Notes: generated from the letters alone by a model not told the origin. DNA of 64,000 nucleotides from Halomonas alkaliantarctica (GCF_029854215.1 NZ_CP122961.1:3658001-3722000), one strand, 5' to 3'; counted from the first letter of the stretch, positions 35,632 through 44,798 are shown. Program-made: numbers and translations.

Positions 35632-37752
35632 ATGGCGCTGGATATTAGCCGCTTTATACAGCGCTTTGTGGAAGAGGCAGCCGACCTCCTGCCCCGCCTG
35701 CGCGAAGGGATCAGCGCATTGGAACAAGGCCGCGCTGACCGCGAACAGATAAACGAGTTGTTCCGCGCAGCGCATACGCTGAAAGGCTCGTCGCGAATGC
35801 TTAAACTGGTGCCGATTACGGCCCTATCCCATAGCACTGAAGAGCTGCTTAGCGCGCTGCGCGAGGGCACTCTAAACGCAACACCACCGGTTACCAGCCT
35901 GCTCAGCCAGGCAGTTGACGGGCTCTCGGACTTGGTCAGTCGGCTAGCCGACGGGGCGACAGGCGACGAGTTACCCGCAGCCGATGAGGCATTGTGTAGC
36001 GCCCTTGAAAGTGCTGCTCAGGGCCAAACCCCAACCCAGCCAAACCACTCAGACACTCCCACGCCTACGACACCTTCGTCCTCATCAACGCCAACGTCCT
36101 CCGCTACGTTGGTGACCGAGAACGAACTACGTCTTAGTGACACCGTGCGAGTTCGCTTGGATCGGCTAGACGATGTTATTCGTTTGATGGGTGAAGTGCT
36201 TTCCGGCCACCACCACTTACATGGGTTAGTTGACCAAGCCCGTGAGCTAAGCGCCACGCTCCCTACCGAGCAGCAGGGCCCCTTTCATGCCTTTCACCAT
36301 GAGCTGAAAGATAGCGTGTTAAGCCACGAGTCGTTGATGAGCGACCTACACGACCGAGCATTACAAATGCGCATGCTACCGCTAAGCGTGGTGTTTGATC
36401 CGCTAGCGCATATGTCCAGAGAGCTGGCCCAGTCACTCGGCAAACAGGTCGACTGCCGCGTGCGGGGTAGCGAAATCGAACTCGATCGCCAGATGATTGA
36501 TCGCCTGTCAGACCCACTTATTCACCTGCTGCGTAACGCCTTGGATCACGGCTTAGAGCTTCCTGCCGAACGCCAGTCAGCGGGCAAACCTTCCCGCGGG
36601 CAGCTGATTATCGAAGCCTGGCAAGACGCTGATGGGGTGGTGGTTGAGATGCGTGACGATGGCGCAGGTATCGCACTGGACGCGGTGCGTCAGAAAGCGC
36701 TCGCCAAACAGCTGATCAGCGAAGAGCAGCTGAATGCGCTGAGCGAACAGGAGACATTGGAGCTTATTTTTCTACCCGGTTTCTCTACTAAAAGCATGAT
36801 TACCGACTTTTCTGGGCGCGGCGTGGGGATGGATGTGGTCAAACGCACCGTGGTGGACGAGCTCAATGGCGACTTACAGCTTGCCAGCGAACGCGGCAGC
36901 GGCACGCGCTTTACTCTTCGCCTGCCGCTCTCGCTGGCGATGATGCGGGTACTGCTAGTCAGCGTCGGCGGTGTCAACCTAGGCGTCACCGCGCCTTACG
37001 TATCAGAATTGGTGGAGTGCTCATCGCAATCATTCATTGATGCCGCCGGACAGCGCACGCTGATTTTACGCAACGAATTCGTGCCGGTGGTATCGCTTGC
37101 TCAACTGCTTGAGCTACCCGCGACCACTGCCGCCACTGATAACACCCTCCTGCTGGTTGTCCACCAGCGGCACCAGAAACTCGCCCTGGTTATCGATTCA
37201 CTGATTGATGAACGCGACATGGTGATAAAACCACTGCCCGTGCATCTAAGTTATTTACCCTTGGTCTCGGGCATGGTTTCCATGGGCCGCAATGCGCTGG
37301 TAAGCCTGCTGCATGTGCCCGCGTTACTGGAAGCCACCCGGCAAAATGCCCCGCGTCCTAGCCATGAGCGGGCGTCCCCCACTCTCGCGAAACGTATTTT
37401 GGTGGTCGATGACTCACTAAATACCCGTGAAATTGAAAAAGATGTGCTCGAAGCATGGGGCTACCACGTCACGCTGGCCGAAAATGGTCGTGACGGCTTA
37501 GCAAAAGCACTGGCAGAACCGTTTGATGCCGTGCTTACCGACGTCGAGATGCCGGTAATGGATGGTTTTGCGCTGACCTCCCAACTGCGCGAAAATGAGC
37601 TTTATCGTTATCGGCCGATTATTATTATCACTTCGCGGGAAAAAGAGGCGGACCGGCGTCGTGGCATTGAAGTCGGTGCCGACGCCTATATCGTCAAGGG
37701 CAGTTTTGATCAAAACAATTTAGTAGCGACGCTCCAGGCCCTATTGGGCTAA
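35632..37752 (+). CDS. hybrid CheA-type histidine kinase with C-terminal receiver
   Basis: A 706-residue kinase. Order: Hpt domain with phospho-acceptor His48 (AAHTLKGSSRM); a Ser/Thr/Pro-rich linker (about 130-160); dimerisation and HATPase domain with N-box NALDHGLELP, G-boxes DDGAGI and FSGRGVGMDVV; a CheW-like domain (about 440-565); and a C-terminal receiver (about 580-705) with phospho-acceptor Asp637 (VLTDVEMPVMDG). This is the CheA-REC layout of WspE and FrzE. No separate P2 (CheY/CheB docking) domain is obvious. The receiver may act as a phosphate sink or as an intramolecular regulator. Confidence 0.9.
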   Translation: MALDISRFIQRFVEEAADLLPRLREGISALEQGRADREQINELFRAAHTLKGSSRMLKLVPITALSHSTEELLSALREGTLNATPPVTSLLSQAVDGLSDLVSRLADGATGDELPAADEALCSALESAAQGQTPTQPNHSDTPTPTTPSSSSTPTSSATLVTENELRLSDTVRVRLDRLDDVIRLMGEVLSGHHHLHGLVDQARELSATLPTEQQGPFHAFHHELKDSVLSHESLMSDLHDRALQMRMLPLSVVFDPLAHMSRELAQSLGKQVDCRVRGSEIELDRQMIDRLSDPLIHLLRNALDHGLELPAERQSAGKPSRGQLIIEAWQDADGVVVEMRDDGAGIALDAVRQKALAKQLISEEQLNALSEQETLELIFLPGFSTKSMITDFSGRGVGMDVVKRTVVDELNGDLQLASERGSGTRFTLRLPLSLAMMRVLLVSVGGVNLGVTAPYVSELVECSSQSFIDAAGQRTLILRNEFVPVVSLAQLLELPATTAATDNTLLLVVHQRHQKLALVIDSLIDERDMVIKPLPVHLSYLPLVSGMVSMGRNALVSLLHVPALLEATRQNAPRPSHERASPTLAKRILVVDDSLNTREIEKDVLEAWGYHVTLAENGRDGLAKALAEPFDAVLTDVEMPVMDGFALTSQLRENELYRYRPIIIITSREKEADRRRGIEVGADAYIVKGSFDQNNLVATLQALLG

Positions 37753-37806
37753 CGAGAAACGTTATGAACACCACCGTTAATGACGCAACAATCATGAGGT
37801 CAAGAA

Positions 37807-38163
37807 ATGCATATCCTGGTCGTAGACGACGATCCGCTTGCCGGAGAAATGACAGCGGCACTGCTTGAGTCTCAGGGTCATGAGCCTCTGTTGGCCAATG
37901 ACGCGATGGAGGCCGTCGAGCAGTTAGACACTCATAGCGATATCAAACTGATCGTCAGCGATATGCATATGCCCCTTGTCAGTGGATTAGCCCTGTTGGC
38001 GATGCTGCGCGAGCAAGATAATCACTTGCCTTTTATTTTACTCACCGGCGACACCCCGGACGCTTCCCTACGCCAGACACCGGGCCTTGACGCCTGTTTG
38101 TGTAAAGATGCCGAGCTGGCCTGGACCCTGGAAGCTGCCGTGAAACAGGCTCTCGACAGCTAA
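37807..38163 (+). CDS. single-domain response regulator
   Basis: A stand-alone receiver of 118 residues with the acidic pair DDD at 7-9, phospho-acceptor Asp52 (VSDMHMP), a Thr switch residue in LLTGDTP and the conserved Lys in CLCKDAEL. No output domain. It could be a CheY-like diffusible messenger or a phosphate shuttle between the kinase and the Hpt domain of the next gene product. The 54-base gap before it and the 74-base gap after it are the largest inside the cluster. Confidence 0.87.
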   Translation: MHILVVDDDPLAGEMTAALLESQGHEPLLANDAMEAVEQLDTHSDIKLIVSDMHMPLVSGLALLAMLREQDNHLPFILLTGDTPDASLRQTPGLDACLCKDAELAWTLEAAVKQALDS

Positions 38164-38237
38164 GCAACGCTTAATACGATGGAATGTACAATTGACGGAA
38201 TGGACCGCCGCTTTCGATCACTTACGTAGGTAGTTCG

Positions 38238-39917
38238 ATGTCTAAGCCCGCCCCTTCGCTGCACGATAAGCTACAACACCTGCGTGCGCGTTTTATTGAG
38301 CAGCTTCCATCCCGCTTAGCGCAAACCGCCGAGCTATGGCAGCAGAGTCGAACGTCGAGCGAGGAACAGGCGAGGCTTGCGCCAGAGCTGCACCGTTTCT
38401 TTCATAGTTTGAAGGGAACCGGGAGGTCGCTGGGGTTTGAGCGGCTTGCCCTGTTGGCAGATCAGGCAGAGGAGGCACTAACTACTTTCCCCGCCCGCGC
38501 CGATATTGATACGTTTATCACCCAACTGCTTTTTCAGTTGGGTCACGAACAGCAGCACCTGCGTTCCCACCATGGCCAACAGCAAGCACTGGCGGCCGTC
38601 AATAGCTTCGAGCTTTCCAGTCAGGCTGAACCACTGCGAAATAAGCGACAGCGGCTAATTTATCTGTGTGACGATGAGCCCGAACAGGTCGATCAATTAA
38701 TCCATCACCTACGCTGCTTCGGTCATGAAGTCGTTCAATTTATCGATACTGAAGCATTCTTTAACGCCGCGCTCGCGCGTCGCCCTGATGCAGTCATCAT
38801 GGACGTGCAGTTCCCCCAGGGCCAGACGGCAGGCACTGAAACCTTGACCAGTTTGAATAAACTGACCGGCCAACCTCTCCCCGCCATCGTTTTGTCAGCT
38901 CATCACGACTTTCATTCGCGCCTAAGCGCCGTTCGTGCCGGCTGCAGCGGCTACTTTACCAAACCGGTAAAACCGCTAGATCTGATGCTGGCAGTGGATG
39001 AACTGACCGCTCCGGCTGCAGAAGAACCACTGAAGGTATTGGTGGTGGATGATGAGCCCGAAGCAGCTGCTTACCACGCTCTGTTACTTGAAGAAGGCGG
39101 TATGCTGACTCACCAGGTTCACCATCCCGCCGATGCGCTCACTATAATGGAGCGCTTTAGCCCCGACTTACTGCTGGTCGATGTGTATATGCCAGTATGT
39201 TCTGGTGAAGAGCTGGCGACGATTATTCGCCAGCAGCCGGAACACCTGGGGCTACCGATTATCTATCTCTCCAGCGAAACCGATAGCCAAAAGCAGATTT
39301 CCGCCATGTCCGCGGGGGTTGAAGCCTTTCTTACCAAACCCGTACAGCCCGAAGAGCTAGTCTCTGCTGTTCGGCTTCGCGCCGAACGCCTGCGCCTGCT
39401 GCGTTCATTAATGACCCGCGACAGCATGACCGGGCTGTATAACCACAGCACCACCACCGAGCTGATCAATAAAACCCTCGCCCAAGCCCACCGCGAAGAT
39501 AGCCAGCACGCCATGGCAATGATCGATATCGATCACTTTAAACATGTTAACGATACCCACGGCCACTTGGCGGGCGACCAGGTGATTATCACCTTGGCAA
39601 GGCTTTTGAAAACCCGCCTGCGGCTATCCGACATTATCGGCCGCTACGGCGGTGAAGAGTTTGTCGTTCTGCTGAAAGGCATAACGGCAGAAAAAGCCGC
39701 CACCTTAATCGACAGCCTGCGCAAGGATTTTGCACTGGTCGATTTTCACGCCGGTGACGTTCGCTTTCGCTGCACCTTCAGCGTGGGGATAAGCAGTTTC
39801 CCCGCGCAACCCTCTACCGAGTCCATGCGCTTAAGCGCCGACCAAGCGCTCTACAGTGCCAAGCACCAAGGGCGCAACCAAGTAGTGCTAGCGACGGAGC
39901 TAACCGATGAACGCTGA
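38238..39917 (+). CDS. Hpt-REC-REC-GGDEF diguanylate cyclase (WspR-like output)
   Basis: A 559-residue protein with an unusual domain order: an N-terminal Hpt with His56 (RFFHSLKGTGRS), a first receiver with Asp189 (AVIMDVQFP; KPVKP Lys), a second receiver with Asp315 (LLLVDVYMP; KPVQP Lys) and a GGDEF domain (about 385-555) with GGEEF at 471-475 and an RLSD I-site at 462-465. All phospho-residues and the cyclase site look intact, so it should make c-di-GMP under phosphorelay control with product inhibition. Typical WspR is one REC plus GGDEF; the added Hpt and REC suggest an internal relay or integration of two inputs. The stop overlaps the cheW start by 11 bases. Confidence 0.9.
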   Translation: MSKPAPSLHDKLQHLRARFIEQLPSRLAQTAELWQQSRTSSEEQARLAPELHRFFHSLKGTGRSLGFERLALLADQAEEALTTFPARADIDTFITQLLFQLGHEQQHLRSHHGQQQALAAVNSFELSSQAEPLRNKRQRLIYLCDDEPEQVDQLIHHLRCFGHEVVQFIDTEAFFNAALARRPDAVIMDVQFPQGQTAGTETLTSLNKLTGQPLPAIVLSAHHDFHSRLSAVRAGCSGYFTKPVKPLDLMLAVDELTAPAAEEPLKVLVVDDEPEAAAYHALLLEEGGMLTHQVHHPADALTIMERFSPDLLLVDVYMPVCSGEELATIIRQQPEHLGLPIIYLSSETDSQKQISAMSAGVEAFLTKPVQPEELVSAVRLRAERLRLLRSLMTRDSMTGLYNHSTTTELINKTLAQAHREDSQHAMAMIDIDHFKHVNDTHGHLAGDQVIITLARLLKTRLRLSDIIGRYGGEEFVVLLKGITAEKAATLIDSLRKDFALVDFHAGDVRFRCTFSVGISSFPAQPSTESMRLSADQALYSAKHQGRNQVVLATELTDER

Positions 39918-40467
39918 ACATCCCCGCGACGGCGAGGCGAATGACACGTCGTCGACCACTCTGAGCTTGGACGAGGCGTTAGCGGCACAAAGCGATAGTG
40001 AAACGGTGGTGGATGTTGATGAGCCCACCCAGCAGCTAGTGCTCTTTCGTCTTGACGACCAGCGGTTTGCGCTGCCCGGTAGCGCAGTGAGCGAAATTTT
40101 ACCCAGCGACCAGCCCGTCTATTATGTACCAGGGCTGCCCGCCTCTACCGAAGGCGTACTGCATCTACGCGGCAAAATTGAGTCCGTCATTAGCCTGCAT
40201 CAGCTACTCGGTTTACCTACGCCGGAAGTCACCTCTAAGGGTATGATTTTGTTAGTCCGCGCAGCGGGAGTGACGAGTGGCGTGCGTATTGAGCAGCTTG
40301 ACGATGTCTGCGAGGTCACCCAGAGCATGCTGCAAGCTCCGCCCGAAACGCTTCCCGGCACGTTGCGCCCTTATGTCAGCGCACTGTGGCAGATAGATGA
40401 GCGCCAAGCGCTTGCCCTGCTTGACCCCGAGGCGCTGTTCGACGCCTACCAGCAGGGGTTGGGTTAA
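39907..40467 (+). CDS. CheW-type coupling protein
   Basis: A 186-residue CheW-domain protein: an acidic, Ser/Asp-rich N-terminal extension (about 1-40), then the CheW fold starting QQLVLFRLDDQRFALPGSAV and including GVLHLRGKIESVISLHQLLGLP, the strand that pairs receptor and kinase. The start lies within the end of the GGDEF gene (11-base overlap), so it is translationally coupled. Likely links the receptor to the CheA-like kinase. Confidence 0.87.
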   Translation: MNAEHPRDGEANDTSSTTLSLDEALAAQSDSETVVDVDEPTQQLVLFRLDDQRFALPGSAVSEILPSDQPVYYVPGLPASTEGVLHLRGKIESVISLHQLLGLPTPEVTSKGMILLVRAAGVTSGVRIEQLDDVCEVTQSMLQAPPETLPGTLRPYVSALWQIDERQALALLDPEALFDAYQQGLG

Positions 40468-40468
40468 G

Positions 40469-40873
40469 GTGCCCCAGCCGCTAGACAAGCATGAGCAGGC
40501 CCAGGTTGCGTTGGTGCTGTTTCGCGTAGGGCCTTATCGTGCTGCCCTGGAAGCATGCCATGTGCTCGCCATGACCGATCACCCTACGGCATTGCGCACA
40601 GCCAATGCTCAATCGCTGCTCGACGAAGATGGCGACCATGCCCCACCTACCCGTTGGCTCACCCTGCGCGACGCTCAAACAGCCAGTGACAACCAAAACA
40701 CTTGGCAACTGGGCGTAAGCGGTGACATTACGCTTCGGCAACTGCCAGCCAATTCGCTTTACCCACTGCCTAAACTGCTGCTTTCGCGACGGTTTTCAAC
40801 GGCACTATGCGGTTGCACCTTCGACCAGCAGCAGCTGGTGCTGCTACTGGATGCACGCAAGCTTGGCCCTTAA
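40469..40873 (+). CDS. small divergent CheW-like protein
   Basis: A 134-residue protein from the GTG at 40469, one base after the stop of the preceding cheW. It begins like a CheW domain (QVALVLFRVGPYRAALEACHVLAM) and ends like one (TFDQQQLVLLLDARKL), but the middle is short and divergent (no LRG motif), so it may be a reduced or specialised coupling protein, analogous to the second CheW (WspB/WspD) of Wsp clusters. A longer reading from ATG 40397 would overlap the preceding gene and is not supported. Last gene of the chemosensory cluster; convergent with moeA, 19 bases apart. Confidence 0.7.
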   Translation: MPQPLDKHEQAQVALVLFRVGPYRAALEACHVLAMTDHPTALRTANAQSLLDEDGDHAPPTRWLTLRDAQTASDNQNTWQLGVSGDITLRQLPANSLYPLPKLLLSRRFSTALCGCTFDQQQLVLLLDARKLGP

Positions 40874-40892
40874 CTTTCTCAAGCCCCTGATC

Positions 40893-42098
40893 TTAACCAG
40901 CCAACCACAAACAGCTGATGGCATCGTCCTCGGCTATGTCGCTATTGGCCGGAATCACCGCAAAGGCGTCGGCGTTGATACATGACGAAAGCACGCCAGA
41001 ATTCTGATCATCAAAGGCCTTCGCCGTGACGCCGCTGGGCGTGAATTCAAGCGTCACGCGCATATAGTGTTCCCGGGGCCCCGTAGAGGTGGCAAAGCCA
41101 GCTTTCGCGGTCACTTTCGGCAGCATTTTTAACGCCGGACAGCCGAGCATTGCGCCCAGCAAGGGGCGTAAAAACAGCCAGGCGCCGACAAATCCCGATA
41201 CTGGATTGCCCGGCAGGCCAACAAACCGCGCCGGGCTGCCGTCATCGCGTGGCAAGCGGCCGAGCGCTAATGGCTTACCGGGGCGAATCGCCAGCTTCCA
41301 CATATCGAGCTGGCCAATCGCTTCCAGCGCGGCTTTGACGTGGTCTTCCTCACCGACGCTCACACCGCCGGTGGTGACCACCAGATCTGCTTCAGCAGCA
41401 GCGGCCGTTAACAGTGCCACGGTGCGGGCGTAGTCATCCGGCACGCTAACGGTACTCACCACCTCAGCGCCAAAGTTCTCTAACAGGCGCCTAAGCATTG
41501 GCCGGTTGGAGTTGTAGAGCTGACCAGGCTTGAGCGGAGTGCCGGGATCAATAATCTCATCGCCCGTCGAGAGCAGCGCCACACGGGGCCGCCGACGCAC
41601 ACTGACCTGGGTAATGCCCTGGCCTGCCAAGTGGCCAAGGGCCGCTGCTTCGAGCCGCTCTCCGGCATTTAACAGCACGCTGCCCTGGCGCACGTCGCGT
41701 CCTTGACAGCGGACATTATCGCCCGCTGGAATATTGGCAGGTAGCAGCGCACGTTCGCCGTCAACTTCTACGCGCTCCTGCATCACCACGCAGTCAGCAC
41801 CGGGAGGAATCTCACCCCCGGTAAAAATACGCGCGCAGCTTCCAGGCGCAAGCGCTTTCGCCTGCGTGCCGGCGGCAATGCGTTGACTTACCGGCAGCCA
41901 CTGCCCCGCATCGGCGGCGCGCAAGGCGTAGCCGTCCATCGCGCTGTTATCAAACGGCGGCACATCCAGCTGAGCGGCGACGGCTGCGGCCAACACACGC
42001 CCACCGGCAGCTTCCAGCGGGATACTCTCTGCGCCGAGTGCACTGACGTCTGCCAGTAACGCCTCAAGCGCGGCTGATATCGGCTGTAAATCAGCCAT
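40893..42098 (-). CDS. moeA: molybdopterin molybdotransferase MoeA (paralogue 1)
   Basis: A 401-residue MoeA: it inserts molybdate into adenylated molybdopterin. Family motifs: PPFDNSAMDGYALR (about 56), LLSTGDEIIDPG, TTGGVSVGEEDHVK and GLPGNPVSGFVG. ATG 42098 is chosen (GAGGT 4 bases upstream); it overlaps the moaB stop by 8 bases. An upstream ATG at 42131 would extend the protein by 11 residues inside moaB. It sits on the minus strand beyond the formate dehydrogenase block. A second MoeA is encoded at 53249-54523. Confidence 0.92.
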   Translation of the reverse strand: MADLQPISAALEALLADVSALGAESIPLEAAGGRVLAAAVAAQLDVPPFDNSAMDGYALRAADAGQWLPVSQRIAAGTQAKALAPGSCARIFTGGEIPPGADCVVMQERVEVDGERALLPANIPAGDNVRCQGRDVRQGSVLLNAGERLEAAALGHLAGQGITQVSVRRRPRVALLSTGDEIIDPGTPLKPGQLYNSNRPMLRRLLENFGAEVVSTVSVPDDYARTVALLTAAAAEADLVVTTGGVSVGEEDHVKAALEAIGQLDMWKLAIRPGKPLALGRLPRDDGSPARFVGLPGNPVSGFVGAWLFLRPLLGAMLGCPALKMLPKVTAKAGFATSTGPREHYMRVTLEFTPSGVTAKAFDDQNSGVLSSCINADAFAVIPANSDIAEDDAISCLWLAG

Positions 42099-42612
42099 GC
42101 TGACCTCGGCCTGGGATGACCAGGTTGGCAAAGTTGCAGGGTTTGTGGCGGCTATCCAACTGCTCGGCCAGAATGCCGTCCCAGCCGGTGCGGCAGGCGC
42201 CGGTTGAGCCCGGCAAGCAGAACACTACCGTGGCGTTGGCTAAGCCGCCGAGGCAGCGGCTCTGAATGGTGGAGCTGCCAATTTCTTCACCGCTTAGCTG
42301 ACGAAAACGTTCGCCAAAGCCTTCAATGCGCTTATCCAGCAGCACCGAAATAGCTTCAGGCGTGGAGTCTCGGCCAGTAAAACCGGTGCCACCGGTGGTG
42401 ATCACCACCTGCACATCCGCCTCGGCGATCCAGTTCGCGACCACCGCGCGAATACGATAGACATCGTCAGGCACGATGCGTTTTTCAGCCAGCGTGTGGC
42501 CAGCCTTGGTTAAACGCTCGACAAGGGCTTGACCACTGCGATCCGTCTCTTCTGTGCGAGTATCCGAGACCGTGAGTACGGCTATGTTGAGGGGCACCAT
42601 TGGCTCACTCAT
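42091..42612 (-). CDS. moaB: molybdenum cofactor biosynthesis protein MoaB
   Basis: A 173-residue MoaB/Mog-family protein (molybdopterin adenylyltransferase fold) with the signature TTGGTGFTGRDSTPEA and the ending ANLVIPGRGQHG. It acts with MoeA in the last steps of cofactor assembly. ATG 42612 (MSEPMVPLN) has an AGGGTGA ribosome site and gives the standard family length; a longer frame to 42711 would run into the upstream gene. It starts 5 bases after the DUF1244 gene stop and overlaps moeA. Confidence 0.9.
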   Translation of the reverse strand: MSEPMVPLNIAVLTVSDTRTEETDRSGQALVERLTKAGHTLAEKRIVPDDVYRIRAVVANWIAEADVQVVITTGGTGFTGRDSTPEAISVLLDKRIEGFGERFRQLSGEEIGSSTIQSRCLGGLANATVVFCLPGSTGACRTGWDGILAEQLDSRHKPCNFANLVIPGRGQHG

Positions 42613-42617
42613 CGACG

Positions 42618-42950
42618 TCACCCTTGTTTGGCTGCTTTCTTTTTGGCGTGATGCGCTTCCCAAGCCGCCATTTGCTCTGGCGTTGCTTCCGGTTGGTAAA
42701 GCTCCTTCCACTCGCTGTAAGGCATACCGTAAACGTACTCACGGGCCTCGTCGTAATTGAGGCTTTCATCCCGAGCCTCCGCGGCACTCACCAGCCATTT
42801 CGATAAGCAGTTACGGCAAAAGTCCGCCAGAATCATCAGGTCGATATTCTGGACATCTTTGTTATCGTCCAGATGCTGGAGCAAGCGACGAAATGCGGCG
42901 GCTTCCAGCTCAGTGCGCGTAGCTGGGTCTAACTGATCAAATGCTGACAT
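42618..42950 (-). CDS. DUF1244 protein
   Basis: A 110-residue helical protein matching the DUF1244 family: conserved stretch DLMILADFCRNCLSKWL, then EAREYVYGMPYSEWKELYQ and a Lys-rich tail. Two Cys in the CRNC motif are characteristic; the family has no known function. It heads the moaB-moeA minus-strand run with an AGGAG ribosome site. A promoter upstream is expected in 42951-43010. Confidence 0.85.
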   Translation of the reverse strand: MSAFDQLDPATRTELEAAAFRRLLQHLDDNKDVQNIDLMILADFCRNCLSKWLVSAAEARDESLNYDEAREYVYGMPYSEWKELYQPEATPEQMAAWEAHHAKKKAAKQG

Positions 42951-43010
42951 AACCGTTGCTCTCCTAAAATGACGTTTGGTTCTTTAATAACTTAAGGTGA
43001 AGCATAACAA

Positions 43011-43036
43011 AAGACACCGCCAAAAGGCGGTGTCTT
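43011..43036 (-). terminator. terminator of the formate dehydrogenase operon
   Basis: A perfect 11-bp stem AAGACACCGCC / GGCGGTGTCTT with an AAAA loop, 19 bases beyond the cytochrome subunit stop. Read on the minus strand it is followed by TTTTGTT, fitting a Rho-independent terminator. Confidence 0.82.
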
Positions 43037-43055
43037 CGCTACCATCAAGCACGTA

Positions 43056-44156
43056 TCAACTGGTTCGTGTTGCCGACGGTTCACTGCTGCCGCCAGATGA
43101 CTTACGCGCCGCCACCTCTTCTTCCGATAGCGTTTGATCTTTGACCTCGTCGTACCACAAATTGTGGTGCTCTTTGGCCCAGGTCTCATCCACGTAGCCC
43201 GTGGTCATACCCTCTAGCGCGCCTTCAGTACCCAGCGTGCCGATATAGATATGGCCTAAGGAGATGGCGGTGAGTCCTAGCGCACCCACTGCGTGGATAA
43301 TATTGGCCCACTGCATGGTGTCGCGCCCCTGATCGAAGTTGGGGAAGTCGAGCACCAAGCCACTGGCAATAACGAGAATACCGACCGTCGCCAATATCCA
43401 GTACCAAGCCTTCTCACCGCCGTTGGCAAAGCCTGCATCCACATGCTTTTTACCAATCATGCCGCCGCCTTTCTTGAACCATATCCAATCGTGCTTTTTA
43501 GGAATATTGTCTTTGATCAAGCTGACCAGCAGGATAACCAGCAGAATGCCGAAGATCGGCCCAAGGTAGTTATGCAGCACTTTCGTGGCCGCAATCATCC
43601 AGGCCCAAACCCCATCGCCAAACAGTGGGCGGAATACAAACTTGCCAAATAGCAGCGTCATCCCGGTCAACGCCAGAATGATAAACAGCGTTGCTACCGT
43701 CCAATGCAGCGCGCGCTTCATTAACGTCCAGCGCAAGAGCAGGCGTCCCGTACGCGGTGCTTCAAGCTCCTTACGTCCTACAATGAAGTAGAACAGCGCA
43801 ATCAGCGCCGCCATGCCAAATACCACGATCAAACCAAACGGCGATACCCAGCGGTTACGGATTTCCCGCCAGGTTTCGCCGCTGGAATTGATCAGGCTGT
43901 AGTTGCTATCAAAGCGGGAGTCGCGGTAATTAGGCCCGGTTTCTCCACTACGCACCTGGCGCCACTGGTCGGCGGTAATACCAGGAGCAGCGGTGGTCAT
44001 TTCGCGGTCAGGATCTGCTTGGGCCACCGCCACTTGCGTGAAGCCGAGGCTTAGCACCAAAGCAAGCGCCACCAACATAAAGCGCCAAATGCCCAGGGCG
44101 AGCCCTTTACCTGAGCGCGGCACCCCACCGGGTGCCTGTGCAGTCAACAGGTTCAT
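43056..44156 (-). CDS. fdhC: formate dehydrogenase gamma subunit (cytochrome b)
   Basis: A 366-residue membrane subunit with an N-terminal hydrophobic signal/anchor segment (about 25-45), a periplasmic stretch of about 70 residues, then four transmembrane helices with His residues expected to ligate two b hemes (RALHWTVATLF; KVLHNYLGPIFG; NIIHAVGALGL; LGHIYIGTLGT). Electrons from the Fe-S subunit pass to quinone here. The length and N-terminal extension are those of the FDH3 type, not E. coli FdnI. Last gene of the fdh operon, 11 bases after fdhB. Confidence 0.9.
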   Translation of the reverse strand: MNLLTAQAPGGVPRSGKGLALGIWRFMLVALALVLSLGFTQVAVAQADPDREMTTAAPGITADQWRQVRSGETGPNYRDSRFDSNYSLINSSGETWREIRNRWVSPFGLIVVFGMAALIALFYFIVGRKELEAPRTGRLLLRWTLMKRALHWTVATLFIILALTGMTLLFGKFVFRPLFGDGVWAWMIAATKVLHNYLGPIFGILLVILLVSLIKDNIPKKHDWIWFKKGGGMIGKKHVDAGFANGGEKAWYWILATVGILVIASGLVLDFPNFDQGRDTMQWANIIHAVGALGLTAISLGHIYIGTLGTEGALEGMTTGYVDETWAKEHHNLWYDEVKDQTLSEEEVAARKSSGGSSEPSATRTS

Positions 44157-44167
44157 GACACGCCTCC

Positions 44168-44782
44168 TTACCCTTTGTGGGCAGCATCATAGGCTAGGTT
44201 GTCGGCACTGGCCTGGGGGTTGTTGGACCAGCCGCCATCTTTATGGCCGCGATGGACAACGCGCTGACGGAAGATGTCGGCAACGTCTTGTGCATCACCC
44301 GCCAGTAGTGCTTTGGTAGAGCACATTTCTGCACATAGCGGCAGCTTGCCTTCGGCAATGCGGTTGGAGCCGTACTTCTCGTACTCTTCTTCTTTGCTTT
44401 CGGCCGGGCCGCCCGCGCAGAAGGTGCATTTGTCCATCTTGCCGCGCTCACCAAAGGCATCTTGCTGGGGAAACTGCGGGGCGCCAAACGGGCAGGCGTA
44501 GAGGCAGTAGCCACAGCCGATACACAGGTCTTTGTCGTGCAGTACGATCCCGTCATCGGTTTTATAGAAACAGTCGGTGGGGCACACCGCCATGCAGGGG
44601 GCGTCGTCACAGTGCATGCAAGCGACGGAAATGGACATTTCATCCGCTTCGCCATCATTTAGTGTCACCACACGGCGACGCTGAATGCCCCACTCGACAT
44701 CGTTGGCATTTTTACAGGCGGTGACGCAGCCGTTGCACTCAATGCAGCGTTCGGCGTCACACATAAATTTCATTTGAGCCAT
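44168..44782 (-). CDS. fdhB: formate dehydrogenase beta subunit (4x[4Fe-4S])
   Basis: A 204-residue ferredoxin-type subunit with four Cys groups: CIECNGCVTACK, CMHCDDAPCMAVCP, CIGCGYCLYACPFG, and CTFCAGGP with a later Cys (LCAEMC). It carries electrons from the catalytic subunit to the cytochrome. It lacks the C-terminal membrane helix of E. coli FdnH, as in FDH3-type enzymes. GAGGAG precedes ATG 44782. The twin-arginine export signal is on the alpha subunit only, so co-export is expected. Confidence 0.92.
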   Translation of the reverse strand: MAQMKFMCDAERCIECNGCVTACKNANDVEWGIQRRRVVTLNDGEADEMSISVACMHCDDAPCMAVCPTDCFYKTDDGIVLHDKDLCIGCGYCLYACPFGAPQFPQQDAFGERGKMDKCTFCAGGPAESKEEEYEKYGSNRIAEGKLPLCAEMCSTKALLAGDAQDVADIFRQRVVHRGHKDGGWSNNPQASADNLAYDAAHKG

Positions 44783-44798
44783 GGTGTTCTCCTCATAC

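Noticed and set aside
40397..40468. N-terminal extension of the small CheW-like protein into the preceding cheW gene
   Set aside because: The extra residues are an out-of-frame translation of cheW and have no CheW similarity; GTG 40469 directly follows the upstream stop.
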